Assembly: GCF_023284025.1 (NCBI RefSeq)
Contig: NZ_JAKIKR010000024.1
Span: forward strand, 1-64,000
DNA length: 64,000 nt
Origin: Shewanella abyssi
GTDB taxonomy: Bacteria; Pseudomonadota; Gammaproteobacteria; Enterobacterales; Shewanellaceae
Reading direction: 5' to 3'
Shown here piece by piece: positions 46,671-53,271 of this stretch. Positions within the stretch are counted from its first letter, which is position 1; each line of letters starts with the position of its first letter. The translations under genes and the position numbers were made by a program. The notes under the pieces were generated by a model. The model was not told the DNA's origin. It searched no databases and saw only the letters and a program-made list of their open reading frames with translations.

Positions 46671-48829
46671 TGGATAACACTAGGCCAAATGAGACCAATA
46701 ATCCGATAGAGCTGCTAGAGTTCTCCGGTAAAAAACATGTGCCGATTATCTTGCAAGCGGAGATGGCTGAGTGCGGCCTCGCCTGCGTCGCCATGATTGC
46801 CAGCTTTCATGGCCACAGGCTTGACATGGCAGCCCTAAGAAAGCGCTACAGCGCCGATCTTAAAGGCATGAGCTTGCAACAATTGATTGCGCTGAGCGAC
46901 AGCATGGGGCTGGCGAGCCGAGCACTCAGGTGCCCAATCGAAGAGGTCGGCAAGCTAGCTCTGCCCTGCGTACTCCACTGGGACATGAACCATTTTGTGG
47001 TACTCACTGGCGTCACCAAGTCTGGCGTACTTATTAATGATCCCGCCTTGGGCAAAAGAAAGCTCTCTTTTAAAGAGTTTGCCGAGCACTTTACCGGAGT
47101 TGCGCTGGAACTCACCCCCACCAAAGGCTTTGAGCAACAAGATGAGCGCCAACAGATGCGCTTAACCCAGCTGTGGAGCAAAATGACCGGGCTGGGGAAA
47201 ACCCTAATCACCCTGTTTGTTTTGTCTATTTTATTGCAAGTTTTTGCGCTGGTGACCCCCTACTACATGCAATGGGTGGTCGATGAGGTACTGATCAGCC
47301 AAGACAAACCCTTACTGATTGTGCTCGCGCTAGGCTTTGGCTTACTCGCCATTATCAATGTGATAACCACTGGGGTGCGTAGCTGGCTGGTGATTAGGGT
47401 ATCGAGTCTGCTCAATATGCAGATGGGCGTCAATCTATTAAGCCACCTGCTAAAGCTCCCCATGAGTTACTTTGAGAAACGTCATATTGGTGACTTAGTG
47501 TCACGCTTTGGCTCACTTGCCCAAGTACGTGAACGCCTCACTACGGGACTGGTTGAAACTGTTGTTGATGGGGTGATGTCGATAGCCGTACTGGTAATGA
47601 TGCTGATGTACAGCGTTAAGCTCACTATGGTGGTGGTCGCAGCCATCCTTATTTATGCCCTGCTGCGGTTAGCGCTATATCGTCCGCTGCACCGCGCAAC
47701 TGAAGAGTCAATTCAAGCCAGCGCCAAAGAACAAACCAATTTTCTGGAGAATATTCGCGGTATTCAAACCATCAAGCTGTTTACCTGCGAACCACAAAGG
47801 CAGAGCATTTGGCAAAACCGTTATAGCGAAGTCATCAATGCCGATATCCGTTTAGGTAAACTAAAAATCAGTTTCGACGCGGTCAATAAACTATTGTTTG
47901 GTCTGGAAAACATCATTGTTATTTACTTGGCGGCCACCATCGTGATGACAGGTGATTTAACCATAGGCATGGTGCTGGCGTTTATCGCTTATAAAAATCA
48001 GTTAACTGACCGTTTTGCCAGTTTAATCGAGCAGATTATTCTATTTCGCATGTTACGCCTACACCTAGACCGCATCTCAGACATAGCGCTGCACAAGCAA
48101 GAAGCTAACCGAGATAGCAGCATGTCACTCAATGAGGTCAGCGGCAGGCTCACGCTTGAGGGGGTCAGCTACAGTTATGCTGACAATGAGCCTGCTGTGA
48201 TTGATGATGTTTCACTAACCATTAATGCCCATGAATCTGTAGCAATAGTGGGGGAATCTGGTTGCGGTAAAACCACCCTAGTCAAGCTGATGCTTGGGCT
48301 GCTCACGCCAACCCAAGGGCGCATTTTACTCGACGGGCAAGACATCACCCAAATAGGCCTGACTCAATATCGCCAACAAATTGCGGCGGTGATGCAGGAC
48401 GATACCCTGCTCTCGGGCTCTATCGCCGACAACTTAACCTTCTTTGAATCTGAGCCTAATTACTTGCGCATGCAGCAGTGCGCCCAATTAGCAGCCATCG
48501 ACGGCGATATCAGCAAGATGACCATGGGCTATAACACGCTGGTCGGTGATATGGGCAGTCAGTTTTCCGGCGGGCAGGTGCAACGTCTTTTACTGGCAAG
48601 GGCGCTATATCAGCAACCAAGTTTACTGTTTATGGATGAAGCGACCAGCCATTTAGACATCGATAACGAAGCCAAAATCAGCGAGCAGATAAAACACCTT
48701 GAGATGACAAGAGTCATCATCGCCCATAGGCCTGAAACCATTAAGCAGGCCCAGCGAGTACTGGTGATGCACCAAGGCAAAGTATACACGCCTGAGGAAT
48801 TACAGCAGCTAACCGGTACAGCTGAGTAG
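46670..48829 (+). CDS. C39 peptidase-containing ABC exporter (CvaB-like)
   Basis: A 719-residue exporter that cuts double-glycine leaders and exports the rest. The C39 peptidase domain (about 22-150) has the complete active site: Gln29, Cys35 in AECGLAC, His108 in WDMNHFVVL and Asp124 in NDPALG. Five or six membrane helices follow (about 165-435), then an ABC ATPase with Walker A GESGCGKTT (near 527), signature FSGGQVQRL and Walker B LLFMDEAT. It overlaps the HlyD gene. Several GG-leader peptides follow it, so the substrates are at hand. A 96-bp copy of its Walker B region lies at 50737-50832. Confidence 0.95.
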   Translation: MDNTRPNETNNPIELLEFSGKKHVPIILQAEMAECGLACVAMIASFHGHRLDMAALRKRYSADLKGMSLQQLIALSDSMGLASRALRCPIEEVGKLALPCVLHWDMNHFVVLTGVTKSGVLINDPALGKRKLSFKEFAEHFTGVALELTPTKGFEQQDERQQMRLTQLWSKMTGLGKTLITLFVLSILLQVFALVTPYYMQWVVDEVLISQDKPLLIVLALGFGLLAIINVITTGVRSWLVIRVSSLLNMQMGVNLLSHLLKLPMSYFEKRHIGDLVSRFGSLAQVRERLTTGLVETVVDGVMSIAVLVMMLMYSVKLTMVVVAAILIYALLRLALYRPLHRATEESIQASAKEQTNFLENIRGIQTIKLFTCEPQRQSIWQNRYSEVINADIRLGKLKISFDAVNKLLFGLENIIVIYLAATIVMTGDLTIGMVLAFIAYKNQLTDRFASLIEQIILFRMLRLHLDRISDIALHKQEANRDSSMSLNEVSGRLTLEGVSYSYADNEPAVIDDVSLTINAHESVAIVGESGCGKTTLVKLMLGLLTPTQGRILLDGQDITQIGLTQYRQQIAAVMQDDTLLSGSIADNLTFFESEPNYLRMQQCAQLAAIDGDISKMTMGYNTLVGDMGSQFSGGQVQRLLLARALYQQPSLLFMDEATSHLDIDNEAKISEQIKHLEMTRVIIAHRPETIKQAQRVLVMHQGKVYTPEELQQLTGTAE

Positions 48830-48838
48830 CCTAGCAAT

Positions 48839-48892
48839 AACCATTGCGTAAGCACTAACCATTGCGTAAGCACTAACCATTGCGTAAGCACT
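48839..48892 (+). repeat. Three perfect 18-bp tandem repeats
   Basis: AACCATTGCGTAAGCACT is repeated three times without spacers between the exporter stop and the first precursor gene. Not a CRISPR, as there are no spacers. It may be a slippage product. Confidence 0.95.
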
Positions 48893-48925
48893 AAAAGTAC
48901 CAATAAACAAAACAAAGGATGTTTT

Positions 48926-49075
48926 ATGAAAGAATTAGACTCAAATGAATTACAAGTTGTAGCGGGTGGAGGGGCTGCCCCAGGAAATCCAGGCGGGCCA
49001 GTGCCTTGTGGTCCTATCGACTTAGGGCCATTTGGACCCGGGCCGTATGACCCAGGTCGCCCAGGTCAGCCGTAG
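48926..49075 (+). CDS. GG-leader precursor peptide 1, Pro/Gly-rich
   Basis: A 49-residue ORF, start ATG after an AAGGAT site. The leader MKELDSNELQVVAGG (1-15) has the double-glycine type (hydrophobic positions at L4, L9, V12 and GG at 14-15) cut by C39 peptidases. The core (16-49, 34 residues) is composed of 11 Pro and 10 Gly plus one Cys (residue 28) and three acidic residues. I know no described bacteriocin with this core. It follows the exporter by about 95 bp and shares leader style with the next peptide, so it is very probably a secreted product of the exporter. Its activity is unknown. Confidence 0.75.
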   Translation: MKELDSNELQVVAGGGAAPGNPGGPVPCGPIDLGPFGPGPYDPGRPGQP

Positions 49076-49153
49076 CCTACGACTCAAGCGCCACTGTTGC
49101 TGGAACCAACTTCAGGCTCCGTCTCAGTAAGCAACTAACATAAGGATATTTTT

Positions 49154-49339
49154 ATGAAAGAATTAAATACACATGAAGCACAAGCTGTAACAGGTGGAAT
49201 TGACAACCTTCCTGGAGTACCTAGCGTACCTGACGGAGTGGGAGTGCGCTTTGGCTCCGATTTGTGGCGTTGGATGAATGGCCAAAACGGTCGAGATGGC
49301 GCCCCAAAAGATGACCGCGACCGTTCGCCAAGTCAATAA
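49154..49339 (+). CDS. GG-leader precursor peptide 2
   Basis: A 61-residue peptide with a strong AAGGAT site. The leader is MKELNTHEAQAVTGG (1-15), nearly the same as in peptide 1 (MKEL at the start). The core of 46 residues is hydrophilic, with LPGVPSVPDG, a Trp pair (LWRWMNG) and a charged Asp/Arg tail. The NGQNGRDGAP stretch resembles VGQNGPSGAP of peptide 4. The function is unknown; export by the adjacent C39 exporter is the likely fate. Confidence 0.75.
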   Translation: MKELNTHEAQAVTGGIDNLPGVPSVPDGVGVRFGSDLWRWMNGQNGRDGAPKDDRDRSPSQ

Positions 49340-49479
49340 GCCTGAGCTGAACGATAGTGAGTGGCGAAGTTTTATATAACGATAATAAGTGAATAAATCG
49401 TGATTGATTTCAGCAAAAAAGTTAAGCGGTGAAGTCGTTGGCCGGTCTAGTATCGGTCAACGACGGCATCGATTAAAAA

Positions 49480-49518
49480 CAAGGGTACGGCGACTTTTGC
49501 GGGAAACCGCACCCTTGG
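49480..49518. repeat. Strong imperfect hairpin upstream of peptide 3
   Basis: CAAGGGT-A-CGG (49480-49490) pairs with CCG-C-ACCCTTG (49507-49517). No T run follows, so it is not a normal terminator. It could affect mRNA stability or translation. The rest of 49340-49605 shows no gene. Confidence 0.5.
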
Positions 49519-49520
49519 TC

Positions 49521-49663
49521 AATCGCTTAAGACTGGCAACTCTAATCGAGAAGCTAAGCACTTAGGCAAACATAACGTTAAACAGTTTAAATTAAGGAAA
49601 ATATTATGCAAGTTTCAAAAATTGAAGAACTAACAATGAACGAGATTGAGCAAGTTAATGGGG
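49521..49663 (+). repeat. 143-bp direct repeat, copy 1
   Basis: Spans the 85 bp before peptide 3 and its leader codons. The same DNA recurs at 50831-50973 (offset 1310) before and in peptide 4, with only a handful of mismatches. Confidence 0.9.
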
Positions 49664-49818
49664 GCGTTGGTCAAGCCGGTGTTATTGGTGCTAATTTGAG
49701 TATTATCGGAATTGGTGTTGGTATCATGGTTGCGGGTGCAACAGCCCCAGCCTGGTTTGCTGTGGGCATGATTGCCGTCAGCATCTCAGTGACGGCTTCA
49801 TATCTTTCAAGTAATTAG
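49606..49818 (+). CDS. GG-leader precursor peptide 3, hydrophobic class II microcin-like
   Basis: A 70-residue peptide. The 20-residue leader ends EELTMNEIEQVNGG, very close to microcin V-type leaders. The core (50 residues) is hydrophobic and Gly/Ala/Ile-rich with GxxxG spacing (GIGVG) and only one Trp. It looks like a membrane-active class IIa microcin or one half of a two-peptide bacteriocin. A small cationic membrane protein follows at 49875 and is the best immunity candidate. Confidence 0.85.
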   Translation: MQVSKIEELTMNEIEQVNGGVGQAGVIGANLSIIGIGVGIMVAGATAPAWFAVGMIAVSISVTASYLSSN

Positions 49819-49874
49819 GTTTTGAATGCTAGGCAGTAGAATAAATCTATTGCCTAGCATGGGGGAATTAAAAA

Positions 49875-50024
49875 ATGTCTAAGAAGAAGGTTAAATCAGC
49901 TTGGGTTGATAATAGGCTGTCAAATGGTTGGAATTCAAAAAGTACATTTCAAGATAAGCGTATATTTTTTTCTGGTTTATTGATTGGTATGTCAATAGGT
50001 ATCGCTATTGGTTTGATTATATAG
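49875..50024 (+). CDS. Tiny membrane protein, immunity candidate 1
   Basis: A 49-residue ORF after GGGGG. The N-terminal 30 residues are strongly basic (KKKVK, DKR) and the last 19 are one membrane helix (FFSGLLIGMSIGIAIGLII). It begins 57 bp after peptide 3. Class II microcin immunity proteins are often small and membrane-bound and lie directly after the precursor gene. The link is by position and size, not sequence identity. Confidence 0.65.
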   Translation: MSKKKVKSAWVDNRLSNGWNSKSTFQDKRIFFSGLLIGMSIGIAIGLII

Positions 50025-50093
50025 GATAAAGCACTCATAACCTGACCTATCCGAGGAATTTATCGAGGCATATATGGACGCTCCCGCCCGTAC

Positions 50094-50360
50094 CTGACTC
50101 TTCTACACAAATATTGATAAAATTGAACTTTATAGGGTCCCCGCGATCTGATCATAAAATTTAATAGCTTAAAGTTTTAACTATGTCGATTTTCAATGCG
50201 GATGAATGGGCCACATCACATTTTCAACAAGCCAAATTAGGTGGTATGCGCCGTGCTGATAGGTTAGTCAGTACCGCTGCAAATATGGCTCGTAGCAGCG
50301 GTAAGTCTATCGCATTATCATGCCGTGGTAATGAAGCTGAACTAGAAGGGGCTTACCCAA
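50094..50360 (+). mobile_element. Remnant of an IS50/Tn5-like IS4-family element (left end and transposase N-terminus)
   Basis: The 19-bp end CTGACTCTTCTACACAAAT (50094-50112) matches the Tn5 outside end in 17 of 19 positions by my alignment. From 50183 the frame encodes about 58 residues of an IS4-type transposase N-terminus (WATSHFQQAKLGGMRRADRL, SGKSIALSCRGNEAELEGAY), clearly like Tn5 (WAKSVFSSAALGDPRRTARL, SGKSITISSEGSEAMQEGAY). The catalytic core is gone and the frame joins a short repeat (50371-50394). Overlapping GATC sites lie just downstream of the end. Confidence 0.8.
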
Positions 50361-50413
50361 GAATAACCAAGACATCCATTCTAATTTCGAGCCGTTTAAG
50401 GGAGGGCTACATT
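50183..50413 (+). pseudogene. Truncated IS50-like transposase N-terminal fragment
   Basis: Codons 1-77 of a 128-codon open frame are transposase N-terminus plus repeat filler. The remaining codons are a separate membrane peptide (50414-50569). Missing are the DDE residues and all of the catalytic domain. The whole 128-codon frame is a chance fusion. Confidence 0.7.
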
Positions 50414-50569
50414 TTGAGAAAGATACTAATTATTATTCCATTTATATTGTTTTTAGGTTTTTTATCCATTTGGCTATTGAAGTTGGGGAGCGGGTGGGTA
50501 ACAACCTTAACTCTATCTTCCGCTTGGTACTGTATTTATATTGGCTTATTATCAAAACGGAAAAATTAG
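50414..50569 (+). CDS. Tiny membrane protein, immunity candidate 2 (TTG start)
   Basis: A 51-residue ORF starting at a TTG eight bases after the perfect Shine-Dalgarno-like AAGGGAGG (50398-50405). It has two hydrophobic helices (about 3-22 and 28-43) and ends KRKN. A transposase remnant precedes it in frame, which is why a long ORF masks it. The strong ribosome-binding site argues it is translated on its own. It lies between precursor 3 and 4, and could protect against either. The assignment is inference from size and place. Confidence 0.6.
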   Translation: MRKILIIIPFILFLGFLSIWLLKLGSGWVTTLTLSSAWYCIYIGLLSKRKN

Positions 50570-50736
50570 CCTAGTTTAAAGGTTTACTTAGTGTATAAAT
50601 ATCAGGCGCTGTTGTAGATAAATGTTGTCTATCCTTATAATTTAGCGTAATTGATTGAGGTTAAAAGAAATGAAAACAAAATTATTTGTGAGTAAGCTTA
50701 ACCAGATAGCAAAAGATAGGACAGCCACATAATTTG

Positions 50737-50832
50737 TCTGTTTATGGATGAAGCAACCAGTCATTTAGGCATTAACAACGAAGCTAAAATCAGCGAACAG
50801 ATAACGCACCTGCCGATGACGAGTATCATCAA
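50737..50832 (+). pseudogene. Fragment duplicated from the C39 ABC exporter gene
   Basis: It matches 48625-48720 (offset 2112), the Walker B to H-loop region of the exporter gene, with about 80 of 96 bases equal by eye. It is out of context and cannot make protein. It joins directly to the second copy of the 143-bp repeat, so the segment was built by recombination. Confidence 0.85.
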
Positions 50833-50973
50833 TCACTTAAGGCTGGCAACTCTAATCGAGAAGCTAAGCACCTAGGCAAACATAACGTTAAACAGTTTAA
50901 ATTAAGGAAAATATTATGCAAGTTTCAGGGATTAAAGAACTAACAATGAACGAGATTGAGCAAGTTAATGGTG
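50831..50973 (+). repeat. 143-bp direct repeat, copy 2
   Basis: Copy of 49521-49663, holding the promoter-side DNA and leader of peptide 4. Confidence 0.9.
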
Positions 50974-51119
50974 GGAACCCAATAGCTGTAGCGGTAATCG
51001 CCGCTGTTGGAGTTGTAGCGGCGGCTTGGGCAAATCAAGTCGGTCAAAACGGTCCAAGCGGAGCACCAAGTACGAAGGTCCAAATGGCACTACAACTTGT
51101 GGAAGCGGGCAAAAGTTAA
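50916..51119 (+). CDS. GG-leader precursor peptide 4
   Basis: A 67-residue peptide. The leader differs from that of peptide 3 in only two residues (MQVSGIKELTMNEIEQVNGG). The core (47 residues) starts NPIAVAVIAAVGVVAAAWAN and goes on through GQNGPSGAPSTKV to a helical C-terminus (MALQLVEAGKS). The sharp switch from conserved leader to different core is typical of bacteriocin precursors that diversify by cassette swapping. Together with peptide 3 it may be the second peptide of a two-component bacteriocin. Confidence 0.85.
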   Translation: MQVSGIKELTMNEIEQVNGGNPIAVAVIAAVGVVAAAWANQVGQNGPSGAPSTKVQMALQLVEAGKS

Positions 51120-51228
51120 GAGTGGAAGCTAGTGGCGCTACTACCTGTTATTAATTTGCGATATTCTGCCGTTTAAATGAACCTTGCTGCCTGCTTTAAC
51201 GTAGGCAGCATTAATGATTGGTGACTCT

Positions 51229-52185
51229 ATGCTTAACAGCAAGGCCTTAGCAGCTTTAATGTTCACAAGTGCATACGTTATTTTTAGTTTTGTTTTCTCT
51301 GTGCTCCCCGCATCAGCAGATGTTGACTGGTCATTGGCGCCAGACCCCCCTGAGCGCCGCACGACACATATGGGGGGGGCGAATGGTGTGCAATCCATCA
51401 CATTTATCAACCCAACTAATTATCCGATAGTAGCCGTTTATAATGTACAAGATAAATTTTTATTAGAGTCAAACGAAGTCACCTTCTACCCTAGTCCCGT
51501 TAAGGTTCCTGCCCAAACGACAATTCTTGCTGCTAGCTATTTGGCTAAAGAAGGGATTAAGCAAACGGGAATAGGCTTTATCACAGCAACGTCTTTTGCT
51601 AACAATACCAGTAATATTCCCCTAAGCCCCTACATCATCCCGATAAAAAAAGAAGCCCTGGTGATGCAGGCACCTAATAAAGACCATTTTAAATTTTGGA
51701 TGCAGAAGCTAACCAGCCATAAAGGGATCAAAAAAAATGCGGTTGACTTTGATGTTCCCATCGGTACCGCTATTTACACTATGGCCGCTGGAAAAGTGGT
51801 CTCAGTGTATGAAGGGTCTAACTTTGGTTGCCCAGGAATAGAGTGCGTGCCGTATGGTAACCAAGTTGAAATCCTACACAAAGACGGCTCTATCGGGTCT
51901 TATAGTCACATACGTCAACATGGGGTTGTTGTAGATCTAGACGATTATGTTTCAGCGGGTCAACTTATAGCCTACAGTGGCGATACTGGCGGCGGCGGAG
52001 AGCCTCATTTACATGTAGAAGTTCATGCATGGCAATATGACGATGAAGGAAGTACACACTTGAGTACATTGCCACTCACATTTAATGATAACGATGGCAA
52101 GGTGTTACAAATATCAGAGGGGGACTATATTAATGCAAGTTCCACTTTTGGCAAGTTGATTAACCTAATAACCGCCAAAAGATAG
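51229..52185 (+). CDS. Secreted M23 (LytM-type) zinc peptidase
   Basis: A 318-residue protein with a signal peptide (about 1-30, ending LPASA). An N-terminal domain of unknown fold (about 35-155) is followed by an M23 domain (about 165-275). The zinc site is visible: His and Asp in HKGIKKNAVDFD, and the HLHVEVH motif near the end. Such enzymes cut peptide crosslinks in peptidoglycan. It has no SH3 or LysM domain. Its place in the island suggests a lytic effector or a part of release, but nothing ties it to the peptides directly. An in-frame ATG at 51214 is an alternative start. Confidence 0.87.
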   Translation: MLNSKALAALMFTSAYVIFSFVFSVLPASADVDWSLAPDPPERRTTHMGGANGVQSITFINPTNYPIVAVYNVQDKFLLESNEVTFYPSPVKVPAQTTILAASYLAKEGIKQTGIGFITATSFANNTSNIPLSPYIIPIKKEALVMQAPNKDHFKFWMQKLTSHKGIKKNAVDFDVPIGTAIYTMAAGKVVSVYEGSNFGCPGIECVPYGNQVEILHKDGSIGSYSHIRQHGVVVDLDDYVSAGQLIAYSGDTGGGGEPHLHVEVHAWQYDDEGSTHLSTLPLTFNDNDGKVLQISEGDYINASSTFGKLINLITAKR

Positions 52186-52336
52186 GACAGCCATACCCTT
52201 CAGGGCTAACGCATGATCACAATCTGAGCAAATTGATCATACATCGATCAGTTGAGTATACGGTTCTGCATTGTTTGTTGTCAGCCGATCCTCAGACCTG
52301 TATATAGTAGAGATCTTAACAAACCCGTGCTTACTT

Positions 52337-52461
52337 ATGTCCCCAAAACCCTTGATTGAATACCTCTATTCCTTAGAAGACCCACGTCTTGAGTCTAAGT
52401 GCTCCCACGTTCTCTCAGAAGTAGTGTTTATGGCTACATGCGCCATGATGTGTGGGTTCTG
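52337..52461 (+). pseudogene. N-terminal remnant of an ISAs1-family transposase
   Basis: From the ATG at 52337 the frame gives MSPKPLIEYLYSLEDPRLES followed by KCSHVLSEVVFMATCAMMCGF, the start of ISAs1 transposases (LEYL…DPR…H.L…CA.ICG). It stops after about 41 codons and the rest is missing. A sequence at 52201 (CAGGGCTAACGCATGATCAC) could be its terminal inverted repeat; this is a guess. Confidence 0.75.
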
Positions 52462-52556
52462 ATACAAACAATAAATCCCAACAATAAACCCAGCCACCCA
52501 CAACAAATCAATAACATAACACTATACTTCCAAGCTTTCATCTCTCGAATTTTCAT
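52434..52556 (-). CDS. Short membrane peptide ORF, possibly a remnant
   Basis: A 40-residue ORF on the minus strand with a basic start (MKIREMKAWKYS) and one long hydrophobic stretch (VMLLICCGWLGLLLGFIVCI). Its 3' end runs into the ISAs1 remnant, so the original gene may be cut off. There is no clear ribosome-binding site. It may be what is left of another immunity-type protein. Confidence 0.3.
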   Translation of the reverse strand: MKIREMKAWKYSVMLLICCGWLGLLLGFIVCIRTHTSWRM

Positions 52557-52558
52557 GG

Positions 52559-52590
52559 GAATAACCAAGACACCCATTCTAATTTCGGCG
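52559..52590 (+). repeat. REP-like short repeat, second copy
   Basis: AATAACCAAGACACCCATTCTAATTTCG is shortened here to AATAACCAAGACA, CCCATTCTAATTTCG; it recurs at 50371-50394 with one mismatch. A second short repeat, AAAAGATAGGACAGCCA, occurs at 50711-50727 and 52180-52196. The two families occur twice each within the island. Apart from the remnants already listed, 52186-53271 holds no gene. Confidence 0.65.
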
Positions 52591-52807
52591 ATAATAATCA
52601 GCGGTTAATTCAAAATTGAAGGTGCTACTCACTACCAGATAAATCTAATTCTATATCGAACTGCCCATTTATAACACCAAGCAACACTCAAATATTTCAT
52701 CATGAGTAAAATATCGACTTTTTCTTAAAAATCAGACAACAAAAATCCAAAACGACGATTTAGTTATGCTTAATATGTTATGTCGAACTATATCTATTCG
52801 GCTTTGA

Positions 52808-52960
52808 TTAAGTGCTATCTAACCAACGATGATTTACTGATAGCTCCACGCTTATCCTGTTGTTGAATTCGCCCGTATCATCAACAGGTTGCAGATAATC
52901 TTTAGCACTGAACATAAGTCCTTTAGGCATTGCTTTATGCTCGTTACCAACAAAGGGCAA
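52808..52960 (-). pseudogene. C-terminal remnant of a REP-associated tyrosine (Y1) transposase
   Basis: The minus-strand frame gives PFVGNEHKAMPKGLMFSAKD, then YLQPVDDTG, ending about 50 codons on at a stop. This is like the C-terminal part of RAYT transposases (PFVGN…MP.G..FSL.DYLELVD.TG). No N-terminal HUH motif or catalytic Tyr remains. It explains the short repeats of REP type nearby. Confidence 0.65.
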
Positions 52961-52971
52961 TAACATATTAG

Positions 52972-53082
52972 GCTGTTTGGTGAGCAACAGTTAAGTTGTG
53001 TTGAGTCGGGTATTCTCGCGCCTGTGGTCGGTATGATCGGTTGCCAACAAGCCGTTGAAGCGATAAAAGTGATTGGTATTAT
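52972..53082 (+). pseudogene. Diverged fragment of moeB
   Basis: It matches moeB 44931-45041 with a constant offset of 8041, about 100 of 111 bases identical, including a first block of 50 identical bases. It has no start and no zinc site beyond it, so it is a scrap. It marks the right edge of the microcin-type island, whose left edge is moeB itself. Confidence 0.9.
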
Positions 53083-53271
53083 GACTATGCAGAGGCATAC
53101 AACCGGTGGAAAATAACCATCGATTATTGTCTCTAGCTTCTTATTCTCCCTCTCCTCTTCGCTCATCCAGAAATTTGCCTATAGTTACCTTATATATTTA
53201 GCCCGTATATAACCCTTCTTGGAGTTTGTAACGTTATTACGGGTAATAATATCCATAGGAGAGCTCACCCC

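Noticed and set aside
47263..47463. Minus-strand ORFs inside the ABC exporter and other long genes
   Set aside because: They are shadows of the coding frame, with no ribosome-binding site and no family.
48839..48892. Possible CRISPR-like array
   Set aside because: The three 18-bp units are directly adjacent with no spacers, and no cas gene is near.
50183..50569. A single 128-residue protein
   Set aside because: The first 60 residues are transposase N-terminus and the rest is a membrane protein with its own strong ribosome-binding site at 50398-50405. One continuous protein would be a chance fusion.
50671..50733. A 20-codon ORF starting MKTKLFVSKLNQ
   Set aside because: It is too short and leads into the short repeat AAAAGATAGGACAGCCA. 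No GG site is present, so it is not another precursor.
52852..53166. A 104-codon minus-strand ORF
   Set aside because: It runs antisense through the moeB fragment and the RAYT remnant. The protein shows no family and is a product of overlapping scraps.
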